Shown piece after piece: positions 36,509 to 49,427 of a stretch of 64,000 nucleotides of DNA (position 1 is its first letter; each line of letters opens with the position of its first letter). Source of the DNA: Trichoplax adhaerens. Its lineage: Eukaryota; Placozoa; Uniplacotomia; Trichoplacea; Trichoplacidae. Below the pieces are notes generated by a model that saw only the letters and a list, made by a program, of their open reading frames with translations, searched no databases and was not told the DNA's origin. The DNA lies in NCBI RefSeq assembly GCF_000150275.1, contig NW_002060945.1, forward strand, positions 2,875,172-2,939,171, written 5' to 3'. Both the position numbers and the translations under genes were made by a program.

Positions 36509-39500
36509 ATCCTATAATTTTGCTTCCAGCCTTTTCTAAGAAATGGAACAGAGTTGTACATCATAATTTATCTCATTACATCAGAAAACATCTACATAAT
36601 GTAAAGATCTCCTAAATTATGGGTGTTTATCAAGACTTCTGAAATACCTCACTGTGATTAAACTTGTGGATAAAAGATAAAGCAGAATATGGTATTCCTC
36701 TTAATCAAACTCTAATATACTACAATCTACTATAGCATAAAGAAATGGCATAATATTAATTAATCAATACTGATATATAACGAAGTATCTGGTCAAAACA
36801 GCATCAATCTGCTGTACAATAGCCTAAAATTTCAGTAATCATTCCTGGATTCGCTAGAAAACCTTAACTGAATTCGCCCTTTATTATATAAAGTCTAAAC
36901 CTTTCTTAAAATATAGGCTTGGACAAATTTACATTTGTTTAAGTTGCAAACGCCTTAAAATGATATTATTAATAAGTTACCGTATAAGCCATTAACGGAA
37001 ATAGTCCCTTCTTTACTATATTATTCTAAACCAGTTAATCTCATCAAGATCTATAATCGCTGGTCTTTTATGATTCTTGGGTCCGCACAAAAACCATCTG
37101 CTACAATAAAATAGTTATCAGCTCTGAAGAAGTCAGAACATAATTCTGAGCTAATAGAAATGATAAAGTCTTTTAATCATCCCAATCTATTCTAGCAGAG
37201 CATGCTAAAGAAATCAAATGTGAAAGGCAAGACTAATTTGGGATATATCAACTTTGAAGTACTCCTAGAGAATATTTCTGATTCCGTAAATGAAAGAACT
37301 TATGAGTTAGCAGACGTTGAATTAGACTATCTATGCCATCTGAGGATAATAATCTACATCTCTGGAAATAGAGCATGGATTCAATAAGACTATCAATTTT
37401 TCCATTTAATTAAAATGAAAAAACTCTCTTTCACATCACATTAAAATTTAAATACAGTAGTTCGTCATGTATTCTATTAAAGTGGGTCGACGGAGGTAGT
37501 TACTATAATATATCGAACTTTCTCAACACCTGAGATAAAATACGAGTATTCTATACTACTCGCAATAATATAGGAAAATGCATTATGGACTGTTTATAAA
37601 TAATAGATTCCGTACATTATTAGATTTATGCCGCTAAAAAGTAATCAATAATTTATTTGGGAAGAAAATATTTAAAAATAGATTCATAGTGCCCTATTTA
37701 ATCACGATTAAAATACCACTGCCAATTGGTCAATATCGAATTGATATTCTGTATTCTAATAAATTTATACTATCTAATTTATTTATGATTACGTATAAAG
37801 GCAATTTTAAAATTTGCCTTCAAAATGCCTCAAGATTTTATTCACGATCGTAGCATACTTGCAATTAGAAACAAATAATGATATGATAATATATAAAATT
37901 ATGAAATTATAACCTATTGTTAGTTATATATTGCGTCAGTTTCCTTAATCATATAGCTAATAATTGCAATATAGTTGCTCGTTTAAGTAACATTTTCAAT
38001 GTACCACGAGTTTTCCGTGAACCTAGATACAACTATCCTACTGAGAATTCCGCTATTCATTGCGAAATTATTTTAGCTATTCAGTGAGATATCTATTATA
38101 TCCATTGAAATACATAAGACTGCTTCTAGCTATAAGCTTAACTATAAATATTGTAGTAGGTTAATTGAATAAAAGAATTTTTCCACTCAAAAGACGGAAA
38201 TGACTTTTGACTTAGCATGAATGCCATAAAACATAGGATAAATTATAATTGCTAGCTAGATTTGAGATGATCATTTCAATGACTGTAAAATATATTTGAA
38301 AAAATTTTAGTTAGTTTCATCTCTTAAATTGCTACAAGAAATTGCTAAACTATTAATAATATCAAATTTTAAGAATGATAGAAATGAATTAAGTAAAAAT
38401 ATGCAAAGTCGTAAGGAAAGAGCTCAATCGAAGAATTCTTATTTAAATAGTCCAATGAATCATTTCACTTATTTACTCGTTTGTACCCTGATCATTAATC
38501 TGTTTACCAACAGTGATTTTAAGTCTTATGGAAAATGTACTAAGGATTTATTAATGAAGATGCTCTCAGACTTTAGTATAACTATCCGCCAACATGAAAT
38601 AAACCCTTAATTACAATACTAAGAGGTATAATTTAATAGTAAATAAAGGTGTAGGAAATTGTTTATTAGAACACAATTAGAGATAGTTTGCATTCTTTCT
38701 GTACCTTTACCTTGGTATTATTATCTTCATTCTTAACAACAGTTTCGATTAACTATCACTTTAGATTTAATCACAGGACCCTTCGGTCTAAATCACCATC
38801 TAATTCATCTCTTTGATTTAGAACTTACGGTATATATTAATCAAGACATTTTCAATTATGTATTGCATCTGCAAAGCCATCTTCCTAGAGCTCTTAAGCT
38901 GATAATCTTTCAGATACCGATTCATTTTTAAATCACTCCTTTCCTTTAACAACAATTAATCTGTGTTCCAAACCTGACTAAGAGTCTACAGTAATTAATA
39001 GTACCCTAAAATGAAGAAATACATTTTCTATTATTAATACGCGTATATTACCAGTACTGAAACAGCCGTCGGTCTAGCGTACAACCTTTTGCATCTCTTT
39101 AACTATGAATATCGCTCCATAGACTACCTAAAATGCAATATATCTTCTATTATGCATCATTTCGGCTAAAAAATATCTTCCTATTGCTCCTTCATATTCA
39201 GCTCCTGATTAATTTTTAACAATTCCTTATCGTCAATGCTAACTAGTTTCATCGATCTACACTCGGTATAATCCATTTATATAGATTAGTAAACAGCCAC
39301 ATATTAATTTCAGCCTCTAAATATAGCGTTGTGAAAGCAATTAATTGGCCTAGAGCCAGTTACAATTTTTGAACTACAGTTGCGATCATGAACCGACTAA
39401 TACAAAACTATGAAAAAAATAACATCGCGGTACTCTATTGAATTGGAGGACAAGATCTTCATTATCCTAATCTCTAGAAAAAGATCAAGAATAGAGACGA

Positions 39501-39878
39501 GCAAAAGAAAGATAAAATGCTATCTCGAACCCTTCCACATGACTATAGTATATGTCTGTCACGAAAGTAATATTCGTGACGTGTACTTTATTTTTATATT
39601 ACGTTTTATATGTGTTTACATCTCAGAAATGTTTACGGTCTCCTTAATTTTAGCTTTAGTAGTTAACAGTTGATATCCTTAATTTAGGATTAGATAGACT
39701 AAAATATTAATTGCCAAGTAGTTAAACAGCATTGTATCTATCTTTTCCAAGATTGTTAAAGTTTAAAGAACAATTCCTAAGGTCAGAGGAAATATCTTAG
39801 TAGGATAGCTTAATATGCATCTATTAAACTATTATTAAGCATAAATTATTTTAATACAGATACAGTAAAATTTAATAG

Positions 39879-39897
39879 GATTAGACTGTGTCTAATC
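39879..39897. repeat. Perfect 8-bp hairpin
   Basis: GATTAGAC, a three-base loop TGT, then GTCTAATC. It lies about 95 bp upstream of the TATA-like patch and could be part of the same decayed element. Confidence 0.5.
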
Positions 39898-39965
39898 TAT
39901 ACAGATAGAATCTCTTTAAAGTATTAATTTAGTTAATTTCTAATAGACGAGGTGATTCGTGTAGT

Positions 39966-40025
39966 TAAACCGGTTTTAGGTACCGAAACCTATATAAGCG
40001 GCGTGTTCTCCGATAATAAATTAAA
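39966..40025 (+). promoter_or_regulatory. TATA-type core promoter-like patch, possibly from an old LTR
   Basis: AACCGGTTTTAGGTACC is followed by TATATAAGCGGCG (TATA at 39991-39998) and by an AATAAA about 20 bp further on. TATA followed closely by a poly(A) signal recalls the U3-R part of an LTR. I could not find matching TG...CA termini with a target duplication, so the element identity is open. Confidence 0.3.
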
Positions 40026-40609
40026 TTACGATTTTCTAGTAAGTTTTGAAGGTCTCTCTGTGTTAAACCTTATCTGTCTTGGAATAGCAATTGACTGGTA
40101 TTCCAAATAACAGTAGTATAGGATAGAAATTACTCTCTCAATCTTTATTGCAAGTTAGGGATATATCTAGCTCGTAACAATATCCAAGTACGAAGTAAAA
40201 ATTCTCAAACTTGGGAACGAATAATACGAAAAATCTTAATCTATCTATAGTCTACCATTAAATATTTATAACTTCAATTTCGGACTAGGTAAAAATGGGA
40301 TGAAGAGAAACAATCTCCTGATCTGACGGTAATTTATTTCGGCTGCGCTTCTAATCCTTGAATCAAAAATTCTTGTCTCTCTAATAAAATTTCATCATTT
40401 TTTATTTCAATATAAGCAACCTGATAGGGTCAATTTTACCTACTCTCTCTGTTATAACCAATTTCATTAAATATTATAGTTTAAACAGTATATCTTTTAA
40501 ATTATTTGGGTCTTTTAATATGCCATTAAAGCAAAATTGTGTAGTAGATGTTTATAATAGTGTTTATTTAAATGGATATTTGTAAATTGAAATAGATATT
40601 TATATACTA

Positions 40610-40810
40610 CTAGCAATGCTGATAAGTAAAATATTGATTATTACTACTACAATTGCATGTTCTACAGATCCATTTATTATAAGGACTGACTCCAGCTGAA
40701 TCTACAATAATTATCCTACGATATTTTGTAAGCGAATAGGTATTATCATCACTTTCCATCTCCGAAGCAGGCGATAATTTTGGCGTTATATTCAAAGAAG
40801 AATTTTTCAT
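40610..40810 (-). CDS. Candidate 66-residue ORF, unidentified
   Basis: An ATG frame with protein-like composition: a Ser/Asp-rich start (SPASEMESDDNTYSLT), then KYRRIIIVDSAGVSPYNKW, then a Cys pair region CRTCNCS. The start recalls the N-terminus of ASC-2 ([15 protein letters not shown]). It contains no bHLH domain. It could be a first exon, a decayed ASC paralogue, or a chance frame, since its length is within what chance allows here. Confidence 0.2.
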   Translation of the reverse strand: MKNSSLNITPKLSPASEMESDDNTYSLTKYRRIIIVDSAGVSPYNKWICRTCNCSSNNQYFTYQHC

Positions 40811-43800
40811 TTAGTTCGTTAATGCCACGTTTGCATTGCCTATTTAATTGGCCTTTCATTTAAGCCATAATGATTTGATATAATTTTCTTCGCTCTGTTT
40901 TCAGAACCGCAGTCCAAATATTTATTAAAAGCACCTCATGTATTGTTATACAATAAATATAATCTATTTATTCCATAACAAGCATTTTTCATCGATGAAT
41001 AAGAAAATATCAATCTACCAGGTTTGATATCATTTCATCTATATGGTCATCAAATACTGATACGCCAAGCCAAGCATCAGTCTAATATCCATTCTTATAA
41101 CAGATATCTATCAGTATGAGCCAACTTTTTAACATTTTTTCTTCTATTTTAGGTACCGGCTGGTAAAGATGCAAGGATAAACCCAGTTGACTAGTAACTT
41201 ATTATCGCAAGGACATCAAGATAACTAACAATAAAATGTGCTAATACGACATAAGAAGATGTTAGCATTATATCAACATAAAGTATCACAGATATAAGGA
41301 AACATTAAATTTCCAGTTTTTCAATTAGTGGTAGCAGATTTTTCACTCAATCTTTATAACAACGTCATCTTAACAAATTAGATTACACTTAAAATAAATA
41401 AAAGAAGTCTTGTAATTTACATAAGAAATGAAAAGATTATCATCGATAAGGTTATTTCAGTATCTTATCTCTTAATTAAGCCATAATATGTGCAGTAAGC
41501 TACTAAAATGCCTTAAAGTTCTTATTAAAAACTACTTAATTACCAAGTATGGTGCTGTATTTCTCTTTTAAAATTTGTCACAAGAACTTCCGATCAGATG
41601 GATTCAATGCTTGATAATTTAAATTCCGTCATGAATCGATTGTATTAAATTTACAAAACGAAGTCTAAATCGAAACCGGTTATACCAAACTATAGCAACC
41701 TACCCAGCGTGTGATCTCCGACTTTAAGACTATCGGACCAATATTGTAAGAACTTTAGGTTCTTCAATATTTCGTATTCGCATCTCAACAGCATTGTTCA
41801 ATTATAATACACATATTAGGAAGAAATATTATCATTTTCTGCCAATTTACGTAAAATTTCAGCTTGATACGTTTTAAAGGAAGATATATGGCACTTACAT
41901 CGAATTGCAATTTTTGCGTACTTAATGCCGATGGAATTCATTCTGCGAAAGTATTAGAATGAAATATCATCGCTAATAACTAATCTCCGTGAACTCAAAG
42001 TTTGAGAGCTGTTCGAAAGTCCGATATACTATAAATTAGTTAATCTGTGCAATCACAACCTTAGTATTGTAGTTGTTTCATTACAATAGTAGGAAGAAAT
42101 ATTATCGCCCCTTCCTCATCCATGTGAACTTTCACTCCGAGCCGTTCGAAATATTGACCTGATGTAAATCGTTTATTTTGAAGCATTTACTGTACTTTAA
42201 ATTGTTAACTGTGTCTTATCACGCAACTGTAACAGTGTTTACTACCGTGAATTTTCAGAAAAAAATAACTATCACTGAATGTAACTGGTAAGTTGGAATG
42301 ATTAAATACTACTCGTTCGTGATAGCCCTTCCCATCTTCAATCTGATATACATTAATGTTGCTTGAATGCTCTTCCTTCAGTATTAAACACGAATCGCTA
42401 AAACATTACTATATTTATTATTTATTTCGTTAAAATATCTTCAAACTATCAAACAGATAATCTAATTAAATTTCATTTAATTCGATTACCAAAATCAAGA
42501 ACTTCTTACGTCTAGTTTACTATTTTTCAAATGTGCTATTTATAATTTTAAACTGCCATATAACAGCAAGAAATCCGAACCTCGATTTCAATTTTGATGA
42601 TCTTAAAAACTTACTGACAACCATAGAGCCAATAAAAACTCAATCGCAAAATAAATTTTAGCTATTTTCTCTGCCATTTTAGTCATTGTTATGCAATTAT
42701 CAGCTAATTTTATTATATCGACTTGGATAGCTTCATTATATAATGAAATGTAATATGTAGAAATCAAGCTAAAAATTTCTAACAAACTTTGATTCTACTT
42801 TCTTGGTACTTTGGTCGACTTAACGAAACTTTGACACCTAATAAAGATTGAGTAAATAACCGATCAACAATTTATTTAGAAAAATGTGAGAGAGATAGAT
42901 CAAAGCAACTTTCCAAATACTTAATTCTAAGTATTACAAGTGAAGAAATAAAAAAAAAAACAGAAGTGAAACTTCAACGACCAAACAACCTAACAAAAAG
43001 AAGAACGTTTTCACTTATAACAATTCGACATCGAAGGTCTTTAGAATTCAACAAGTTCTTTCAAGAATTTTCTTTTACTCTCTACTCTAAATTTTCTAAT
43101 TAAAATTCGAATTTTATAAAAATAACATAATCGCTTATTAAAAATTTTAGATGACAGCTATGACTACTTTTCTGACATTAGTACTGACAGCTGATGTTTT
43201 ATTTTGATGAAGTTGTACGGTAACTGTACGATTATAACCTACATTACAGTACTTTACTGTCATGTTGTAAATCCCCTTTCTATACGGATAAGGCTTTGTT
43301 ACCGAGTCAAATTCATTTACAATTCCAATATGAATAAGAGTGTAGTCCATCAATTCTTTTCATTTATCAACTATAAGCTGATGAGGCCTAATTTTGGTAT
43401 GGTGCATTAATTGTGCAATCATTCGACCTAATTAAGTCATTCGATAAAGAGTAATTTCTATATTCAGCTCTAATCTTATTATTACCATATATTTTCCATT
43501 CTCTACTTCCTTCTCTTTCATTTAAAAATTCATCTGATCATTTTTATTCTTCCGCGATCGATTTTACGCGTATTTCTCATTTATCATCTAATCATTGCCA
43601 CAAGCAATAGGCTATCAGTTTATAGAATCTCTTGCATAAAAGACAATAAGATTCTTAAATCTGTAGCCTCCTTTTCTTCTAATATTTCTCATGGTCGGGA
43701 CTACTATTATAATGTCATTGTCTAATTTGTACCCACTCACATTGATATACACAGCATTAAGATTTGCCCATAAAAAAGATAGCACATCATTATCGGGTTT

Positions 43801-45002
43801 CTATTGCTGCGATGATACCATAAAAATAATTATGAAATTTATAAAAAAGATTGATGTAAATTAAGGCATTAAGGTAGGGGAATAAACCATCTCTCCCAAC
43901 CATGATCGTAAACTAATTCCATAAGCTCTACGAAATAATAAGCAAAAGTTTACCTTAGTGAATTACAAGTTTAAGCCTTGAAAGATAGGCAGCAAATCAT
44001 GCTTCCTTTATAATACCAATTCTGTAAACATCTTTCAATGATCACCAGAATTGTCATGTGACTAAAATTGCAAGCAGAATAGTAAGAGTAAGATCTCATG
44101 TTTCCGTTATCGCGAAAATGTACTGTACAGAACTCCTTAAAAGCGTCGCCAAAAGTAGACATTGGACTATAATTTAATCATAACAGGAACAGTACTTCAT
44201 GATATTTCCGCTTTTACGATACATATATTCCATGAAAGTTCCATGAAGTTATGATAAAGAGTTGATATCGGACCCTAATAACTGAAACATGAATGGATAA
44301 AATATCATGTTTCTGCTGCTATGACAAGCTAATTACATAAAACCGGACCAAGTCATAACAAAGAATTGATATCAGGCTATGAATACAAGCATAAATGAAG
44401 GAATAGTGTATCAGACTATACTCGCATATCTATTATATTATAAGGGACAAACAAGCTCAATAAAACTTAGAAAACTATGGCTAAAGGTAATATCAGAAGT
44501 ATTGATGTATTATTTTATAAATCAGAGTAATTTCATCCGCTATATAGCAATATCATTATCACGTTAAAATTCCATAAGTAAAATGTGAGAAATCAATAAA
44601 TTTTGATGTTGATACAAAGAACTGTACTGAGCTTAACTCAGGTGTAGACTAAGTCACGTATTCAGAGTATTTTTTAATTAATCTCGCTATTGAGAAATAG
44701 TGATTAAAAAATTATTGTACATTAATTTCTAAGGTATAAATTAGCCTACGGCAAATGGTTGTTAATAATATAAACTGTTGGTACATGGTTTCGTCATTTT
44801 CTATCATATTCTTGCACACGAAAACATGAGAAAATAAATCAAGCCCTCGGCTATATCACTGTTTGCTGTCTATTCCGTTCATATTTTTCGCTTAAAAAGT
44901 AGCGACATTTTCTACTGACTCACAAAGTTTCCTTTCCCCGCGCTAAACTCAACTTTAAATTTTCGTTAGTTAAATGAAAATAAATAGTAATGATCAATAT
45001 TG

Positions 45003-45564
45003 AACACTGTTACGGATTTGCCTTGTCATTAGGATAGTTTAATAAGTACAGTAGCAGCTGGTATGGAGAATATCCATATTTGTAGTGCTAGGTAAGATTA
45101 GTAATGCCTTAACGTGGATGTTGTTTGTAATAGTTCATTACATATTTGATATTGATTGTTATTGTGTGATAGATAATAGTAAGATGATTGAAGTTCTAGT
45201 TGATGATAGTTGAATTAGACAACCTACGAGCTTAGATTAAGATTAAGTATGAGTAAGAGCCTCAAAATATTTACTGATAGAAAAGCTATGTAAGGAACAT
45301 CTCAGTTCGAGATGTTTCTCCTAGTAAGGTATAATAATAATACTGTTGTTGTTTATAAATTAGACGGTTCCTACATAAACGGGAACATTTGAGTTGAGTG
45401 GTGTGGTAAAAAGTTGTAGATGTATCTTTGCTAATAAAAGTTTCATCTTTACAGTATTTTGCCTTGTGTGTTTAACGTTAAGTAAAAGGGCGTTTAAGTT
45501 AGTAGCTACTTACAGACTTTTACTGTACGTTACCTTGTCGCAGAAGTGAAATTGCGACAAACAC
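45003..45564. repeat. 5-bp target-site duplication AACAC around solo LTR 1
   Basis: AACAC at 45003-45007 and again at 45560-45564 immediately bracket the LTR termini. A 5-bp duplication is usual for integration of Ty3/Gypsy-type retrotransposons. Confidence 0.8.
45008..45559 (+). mobile_element. Solo LTR 1 (Gypsy-like), 552 bp
   Basis: Starts TGTTACGG and ends TTGCGACA, with TG...CA termini and flanking AACAC duplication. It is richer in G and T than its surroundings. It contains a candidate poly(A) signal (CTAATAAAAG near 45440) followed by a T-rich region. The right end forms a hairpin, TTGTCGC (45535-45541) with GCGACAA (45554-45560). There is no internal coding region, so the element was reduced to one LTR by recombination. 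Its last 40 bp resemble those of solo LTR 2, indicating related families. Confidence 0.85.
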
Positions 45565-48500
45565 GTAAATCAACAAATATCTGTTTAATATTATCAGAAT
45601 GTTGCTTTTTACTAGATCCTATTTCAATGTAGCCTAACAACTTTCCAAGCAGTAGGTAAATCGGAATCAGTTCTGTAGATATTCATATTATACTTTACCA
45701 AGATGCGAAGAGTGGATAGCAGAATCGCTCTATATGATGATATTGTCAATTGCATTTAAATTATGAACGTACTATCTTCTGTATAGATTAATAGTAAAAC
45801 AGAGGAGAAACATCATAGAAAAAGGATTACATTCAGCTATAATTTACATTATTATAACAAACTAGGATTAAAGTCAGTTCTTAAAACTATGAGCATAGAC
45901 GTATTAGTTAGTATGATTGATACTTTGAAATACGTGAGTAATACCTAACAAGATTTAACTTAAACGTGTAATTCTAGACGTTATACGGTGTATTAAAAGA
46001 AACTAATATAACTGTAAAGGCAAATAAATGAATCCTAAATTTTATAGCGTCATATAGACAGTGATGCTATGACATTGTTCCCGGTCAAAGGTAATCATGT
46101 TGCTCATGGCATCGAAACACCCCTAAAATATGACTAATTATTACGTTAATTATTAAAAGACTATTAACAATGTGACATAGCAAAACAAAAAATGATCGAT
46201 TCTCAAATTGAATAGCATTCTGATCAACGATAGCCATGCAAAATCAATTATATGCGCTTAAGATGGGCTTTTTATTCTTTATTCCTAAATTATTAGGGAT
46301 ATTGAACAGTATTAAAAAATAACTGCGATTATTCAATCGACGGTATCACCATGAATACGATTGATTACTAAAAACAACAAATCTGACGATATTTTAATTA
46401 CATTCAAATAAGCACGACAATTTACATGCAGAGCAAATTCAGAGCTATTGTGCATCCAAAGGGAAAGAAATTTAAATTACCTGTATACGATACCGTACTT
46501 CAAGGCCTCTGAACTCTTATGTAAAAATATGTTGGGATATACAACTACGCGAGTTATAAATAACATGCCAACTTCGCTCTGATAAATCATTCTATCAATT
46601 TTAGTTGTGGTACAAAAATCAATTCTAATACTCAGGCGATATTATAAAGGTGATCGCAAAGCAACATTGTTGAGCTCCCGTTATGACTCTATCTCAATTG
46701 CTAATTTTAAAACAATGATCATCAAATAAAATCAATCCAGATCTTCATTCTATTACTGATAATACTCTGAATGGTTGCATTCATTTTTCAATCTAACGTA
46801 AAAGTGATTCTAAATACTAAATTACAGAATAAAAGAAATCAAATATGGCTTAAACACTCTCAGTATCGGCTTTTAATGTAATACTGTTTGTTCCTATCGT
46901 ACAAATAAATGTAGTCAAAATAGACTCATGCCTGGTCTGTATGCATAATTAATAATGATTTGAAAGCTTAGAATTTTAACTTACGCAAAAAATGGAAAAG
47001 GCATTATTAAGAGACCGTCATAATGCTATAACGAAAATAACAAGGTTAACCAAATCCGCATTACTTATTTTATTCGCACTCATAACTTTAATTGTGATTA
47101 TACAATTATAATAACTATCACATAATTACATTTAATAAATCACTAGCTAGATTGACTTATACGCTATAACTAATATTATTCATTATTATTTCATCTATCA
47201 ACATGCTTATCCAATTTAAATATCTTCTTCTAACGCATATTCTAATTATTGTTAGTTTTAATACTGGTCATATAGCCAAAACTTATTCTAGATCGGCAAG
47301 TATCATTAACGAAACTCGCTATTTTATCGAAGTACTATGCAAAGAGTAGATCAAAATCTCTATTCCACCATACATTTAATCTCTAATCTTAGAACCTGCC
47401 CCTTAACAAATTTATTAATTCTACACGAGACCTATATATAGTTAACATCATTCTTAGTCTGAGTTTAATCGAAATACCATTATTATAAAGGTGAAGAACC
47501 TTCTCTATCAGATCTTTTAGGCACTGGTTTCAGTAATTTTCTCATAACTCGAAAAGTTGGATAATTCGTCCTCCAGATCAACATATACAGCTAATAAAAC
47601 ACGCACTTTCATTGGAGCACCACACTAATATTAATTAAAATCTCTTTCTATCGATACCAGATTGATAAATAATTAAATAATTACTTAGCTTATCCCAATA
47701 GATATAAAGAGACTAAAACGCTTAAAAAAATATTCGTCTACTTGCATAAATGAAATTCAATGGCTCCATAAATTTGAATAGTAACCCGATGCTATATTGA
47801 ATCTCTCAGCTCCGCACCTTACTTGATTTTGTTAATTGAATAATGACAATCTCAATTCCGTGGGAAAGGAGAATGTTATGTACTTTTCCATCTTAACATA
47901 GCATTATTCAAAAAGTATTATGTTATTAGCAATAGAAAGCTTGGTGATTCTATAAAGTTAATATTAATCTTTGATCAAAATTAGATTAAAAGTAGATTAA
48001 AGCTTCTAATCATTCGAAAATTCCTCGATTTTGTTAATGTGAATTTTTCTCGTCTTCGTGTTGAGAAAATTATCAATCATTCACGTTATCATTTCAATGT
48101 CCATATAACCGGCTATAAATTGATTAGTCACTCTACCAGAATGAAAGAATGATATCCGTATTCTATTTAAATCATTCTAATCATTTCTGACATGGAATTT
48201 AATGAGAGAAAATATAGATAAGCATCCTGTCGCTATTTTTCCGATAAGGAACGTCAATAATTGTATGAATAGGATCATTTTCAATTCGTCTACTGTCTGT
48301 TTGATAAGGCGAAAAATAGACACAGAACCTGGGTATAATGATCAAACCAGTTATGAATAAGATGAAAATCCATTTTTAAAATCATCGATAGACATCTACA
48401 GCCATAAAATCCTCTAATAAATGTAGTTAAAATTCAAAAGATATCATGTTGATATTGCTAATAAAAAAGTAAACTAACAGCAGGTGCAATTTTCTCTCTT

Positions 48501-48727
48501 TTGACTTGCTTTACTCTTTATTGGCGTACAATTGGCAATGCCAAGAAAAACTGTATTATCGTTTCTATCTTAAAATAATAGTAAAAAATAACAATAAAAT
48601 TAAAAGAAATAAGAAAATGGATATTAACCAATAATTTGAATTAATTATATAACAATCACAGAATGAGTATGATTGAATAAATGAATCAATGTATTGATCT
48701 ATAGATCAATCGAGAGATGATGGAAGG
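45565..48727. other. Intergenic region upstream of ASC-3
   Basis: AT-rich, no gene or repeat recognised. It probably contains ASC-3 control elements. Confidence 0.5.
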
Positions 48728-48735
48728 TATAAAAG
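48728..48735 (+). promoter_or_regulatory. ascl: TATA box of ASC-3
   Basis: TATAAAAG, a consensus TATA box, about 148 bp upstream of the ASC-3 ATG. Transcription would start near 48757-48765 and give a leader of about 115 bases without an intervening ATG. Confidence 0.65.
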
Positions 48736-48875
48736 GTACGACGAATGAACTCGTTTAGCCACTACAATATAAATTATCACCTCCTGCGACTGGCAAATTT
48801 TGGGTATTAGACGATATTAAAGAAAGAAGACGACCATCTATTCAAGTCAGAGGATCAATCTATCAGTAATAATCT

Positions 48876-49427
48876 ATGTCTACTAATCCCATAGCAACAG
48901 TTTCTCCTCCATCGTCTTTAGCCATGGCAAAAATGAATAACGAAGGAGAATTACCGCCAGGGTATAGCACAAGCAATCGCTATCGATTACAAGTGAATCC
49001 TAAAGATGCTCATAACAGTATAGATTCCTCACTTCTCACTTATCAAAACAACATCAACCACAACAATAATATCCACAATCATCATAATAACAATAACAGT
49101 AATAATAATAATCATCATCATAATAACAACGATAGCGGCAGCCATGGTAAAAGGCAGCGAAGAGGCAATCATTATAAAAATATCAACCACCATGGAATCA
49201 TGCATCGTCGGAAAGAAAAAGAACCAGAAATGGTAGAAAGAAGAAATGAACGAGAGAGAATGAGAGTTAGATTAGTCAATGATGCCTTTAAACTGTTACG
49301 AAGCCATATACCGGTCGATCCTCGTCAGAAGAAACTTTCAAAGGTCAATACTTTGCGCTTAGCTATCCAATATATAAAATACCTACAACGATTAATTGAA
49401 ACCAACCCTCAACCCCAGTCATCATGA
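48876..49427 (+). CDS. ascl: ASC-3: achaete-scute family bHLH factor with Asn/His tract
   Basis: Intronless, 183 residues from the first in-frame ATG downstream of a consensus TATA box. bHLH at residues 122-176: RRNERERMRVRLVNDAF, then LLRSHIP, loop VDPRQ, and KKLSKVNTLRLAIQYIKYLQ. The NERERxRVxxVN basic-helix 1 signature is ASC-type. The SHIP and LRLAIQYI portions recall the PTF1/NATO3 families, so this is the most divergent of the four and its subfamily is uncertain. Residues about 58-90 are a low-complexity run of Asn and His encoded by AAT/AAC/CAT repeats, likely length-variable. A basic patch (GKRQRRG, HRRKEKE) precedes the bHLH. Role inferred as an E-box-binding cell-fate regulator. A poly(A) signal AATAAA lies at 49702. 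Confidence 0.92.
   Translation: MSTNPIATVSPPSSLAMAKMNNEGELPPGYSTSNRYRLQVNPKDAHNSIDSSLLTYQNNINHNNNIHNHHNNNNSNNNNHHHNNNDSGSHGKRQRRGNHYKNINHHGIMHRRKEKEPEMVERRNERERMRVRLVNDAFKLLRSHIPVDPRQKKLSKVNTLRLAIQYIKYLQRLIETNPQPQSS

Larger units (their letters stand above)
36509..45007. other. Intergenic region between ASC-2 and the first solo LTR
   Basis: An AATAAA at 37105 could end ASC-2 transcripts, although it is 600 bp from the stop. Frames at 37202, 38329 and 39410 (61-93 codons) look random. The frame at 40610-40810 (-), the TATA-like patch at 39.96-40.06 kb and a hairpin at 39879 are listed separately. Near 43204-43265 and 44117 the GTACTGTAC-type words reappear briefly. An A-rich run occurs at about 42950. 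Confidence 0.45.

Noticed and set aside
39521-39540. TCGAACCC (reverse B-box-like) near 39525
   Set aside because: The T-stem does not pair and no A box lies at the right distance, so not a tRNA.
38329-39673. Plus-strand frames of 93 and 87 codons
   Set aside because: First one lacks an ATG at its start, and neither shows a domain. Lengths are within chance.
39733-40114. Possible full LTR around the TATA patch at 39.99 kb
   Set aside because: Could not find TG...CA ends with a matching 5-bp duplication, so only the promoter-like patch is listed.
43147-43410. Mirror frames on both strands near 43.2 kb
   Set aside because: Produced by strand-symmetric GTAC-type words, no coding evidence.
48876-49427. 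ASC-3 as a PTF1/NATO3-family bHLH
   Set aside because: SHIP and LRLAI resemble PTF1, but the NERERxRVxxVN basic-helix 1 signature is ASC-type. Kept as ASC with subfamily uncertain.
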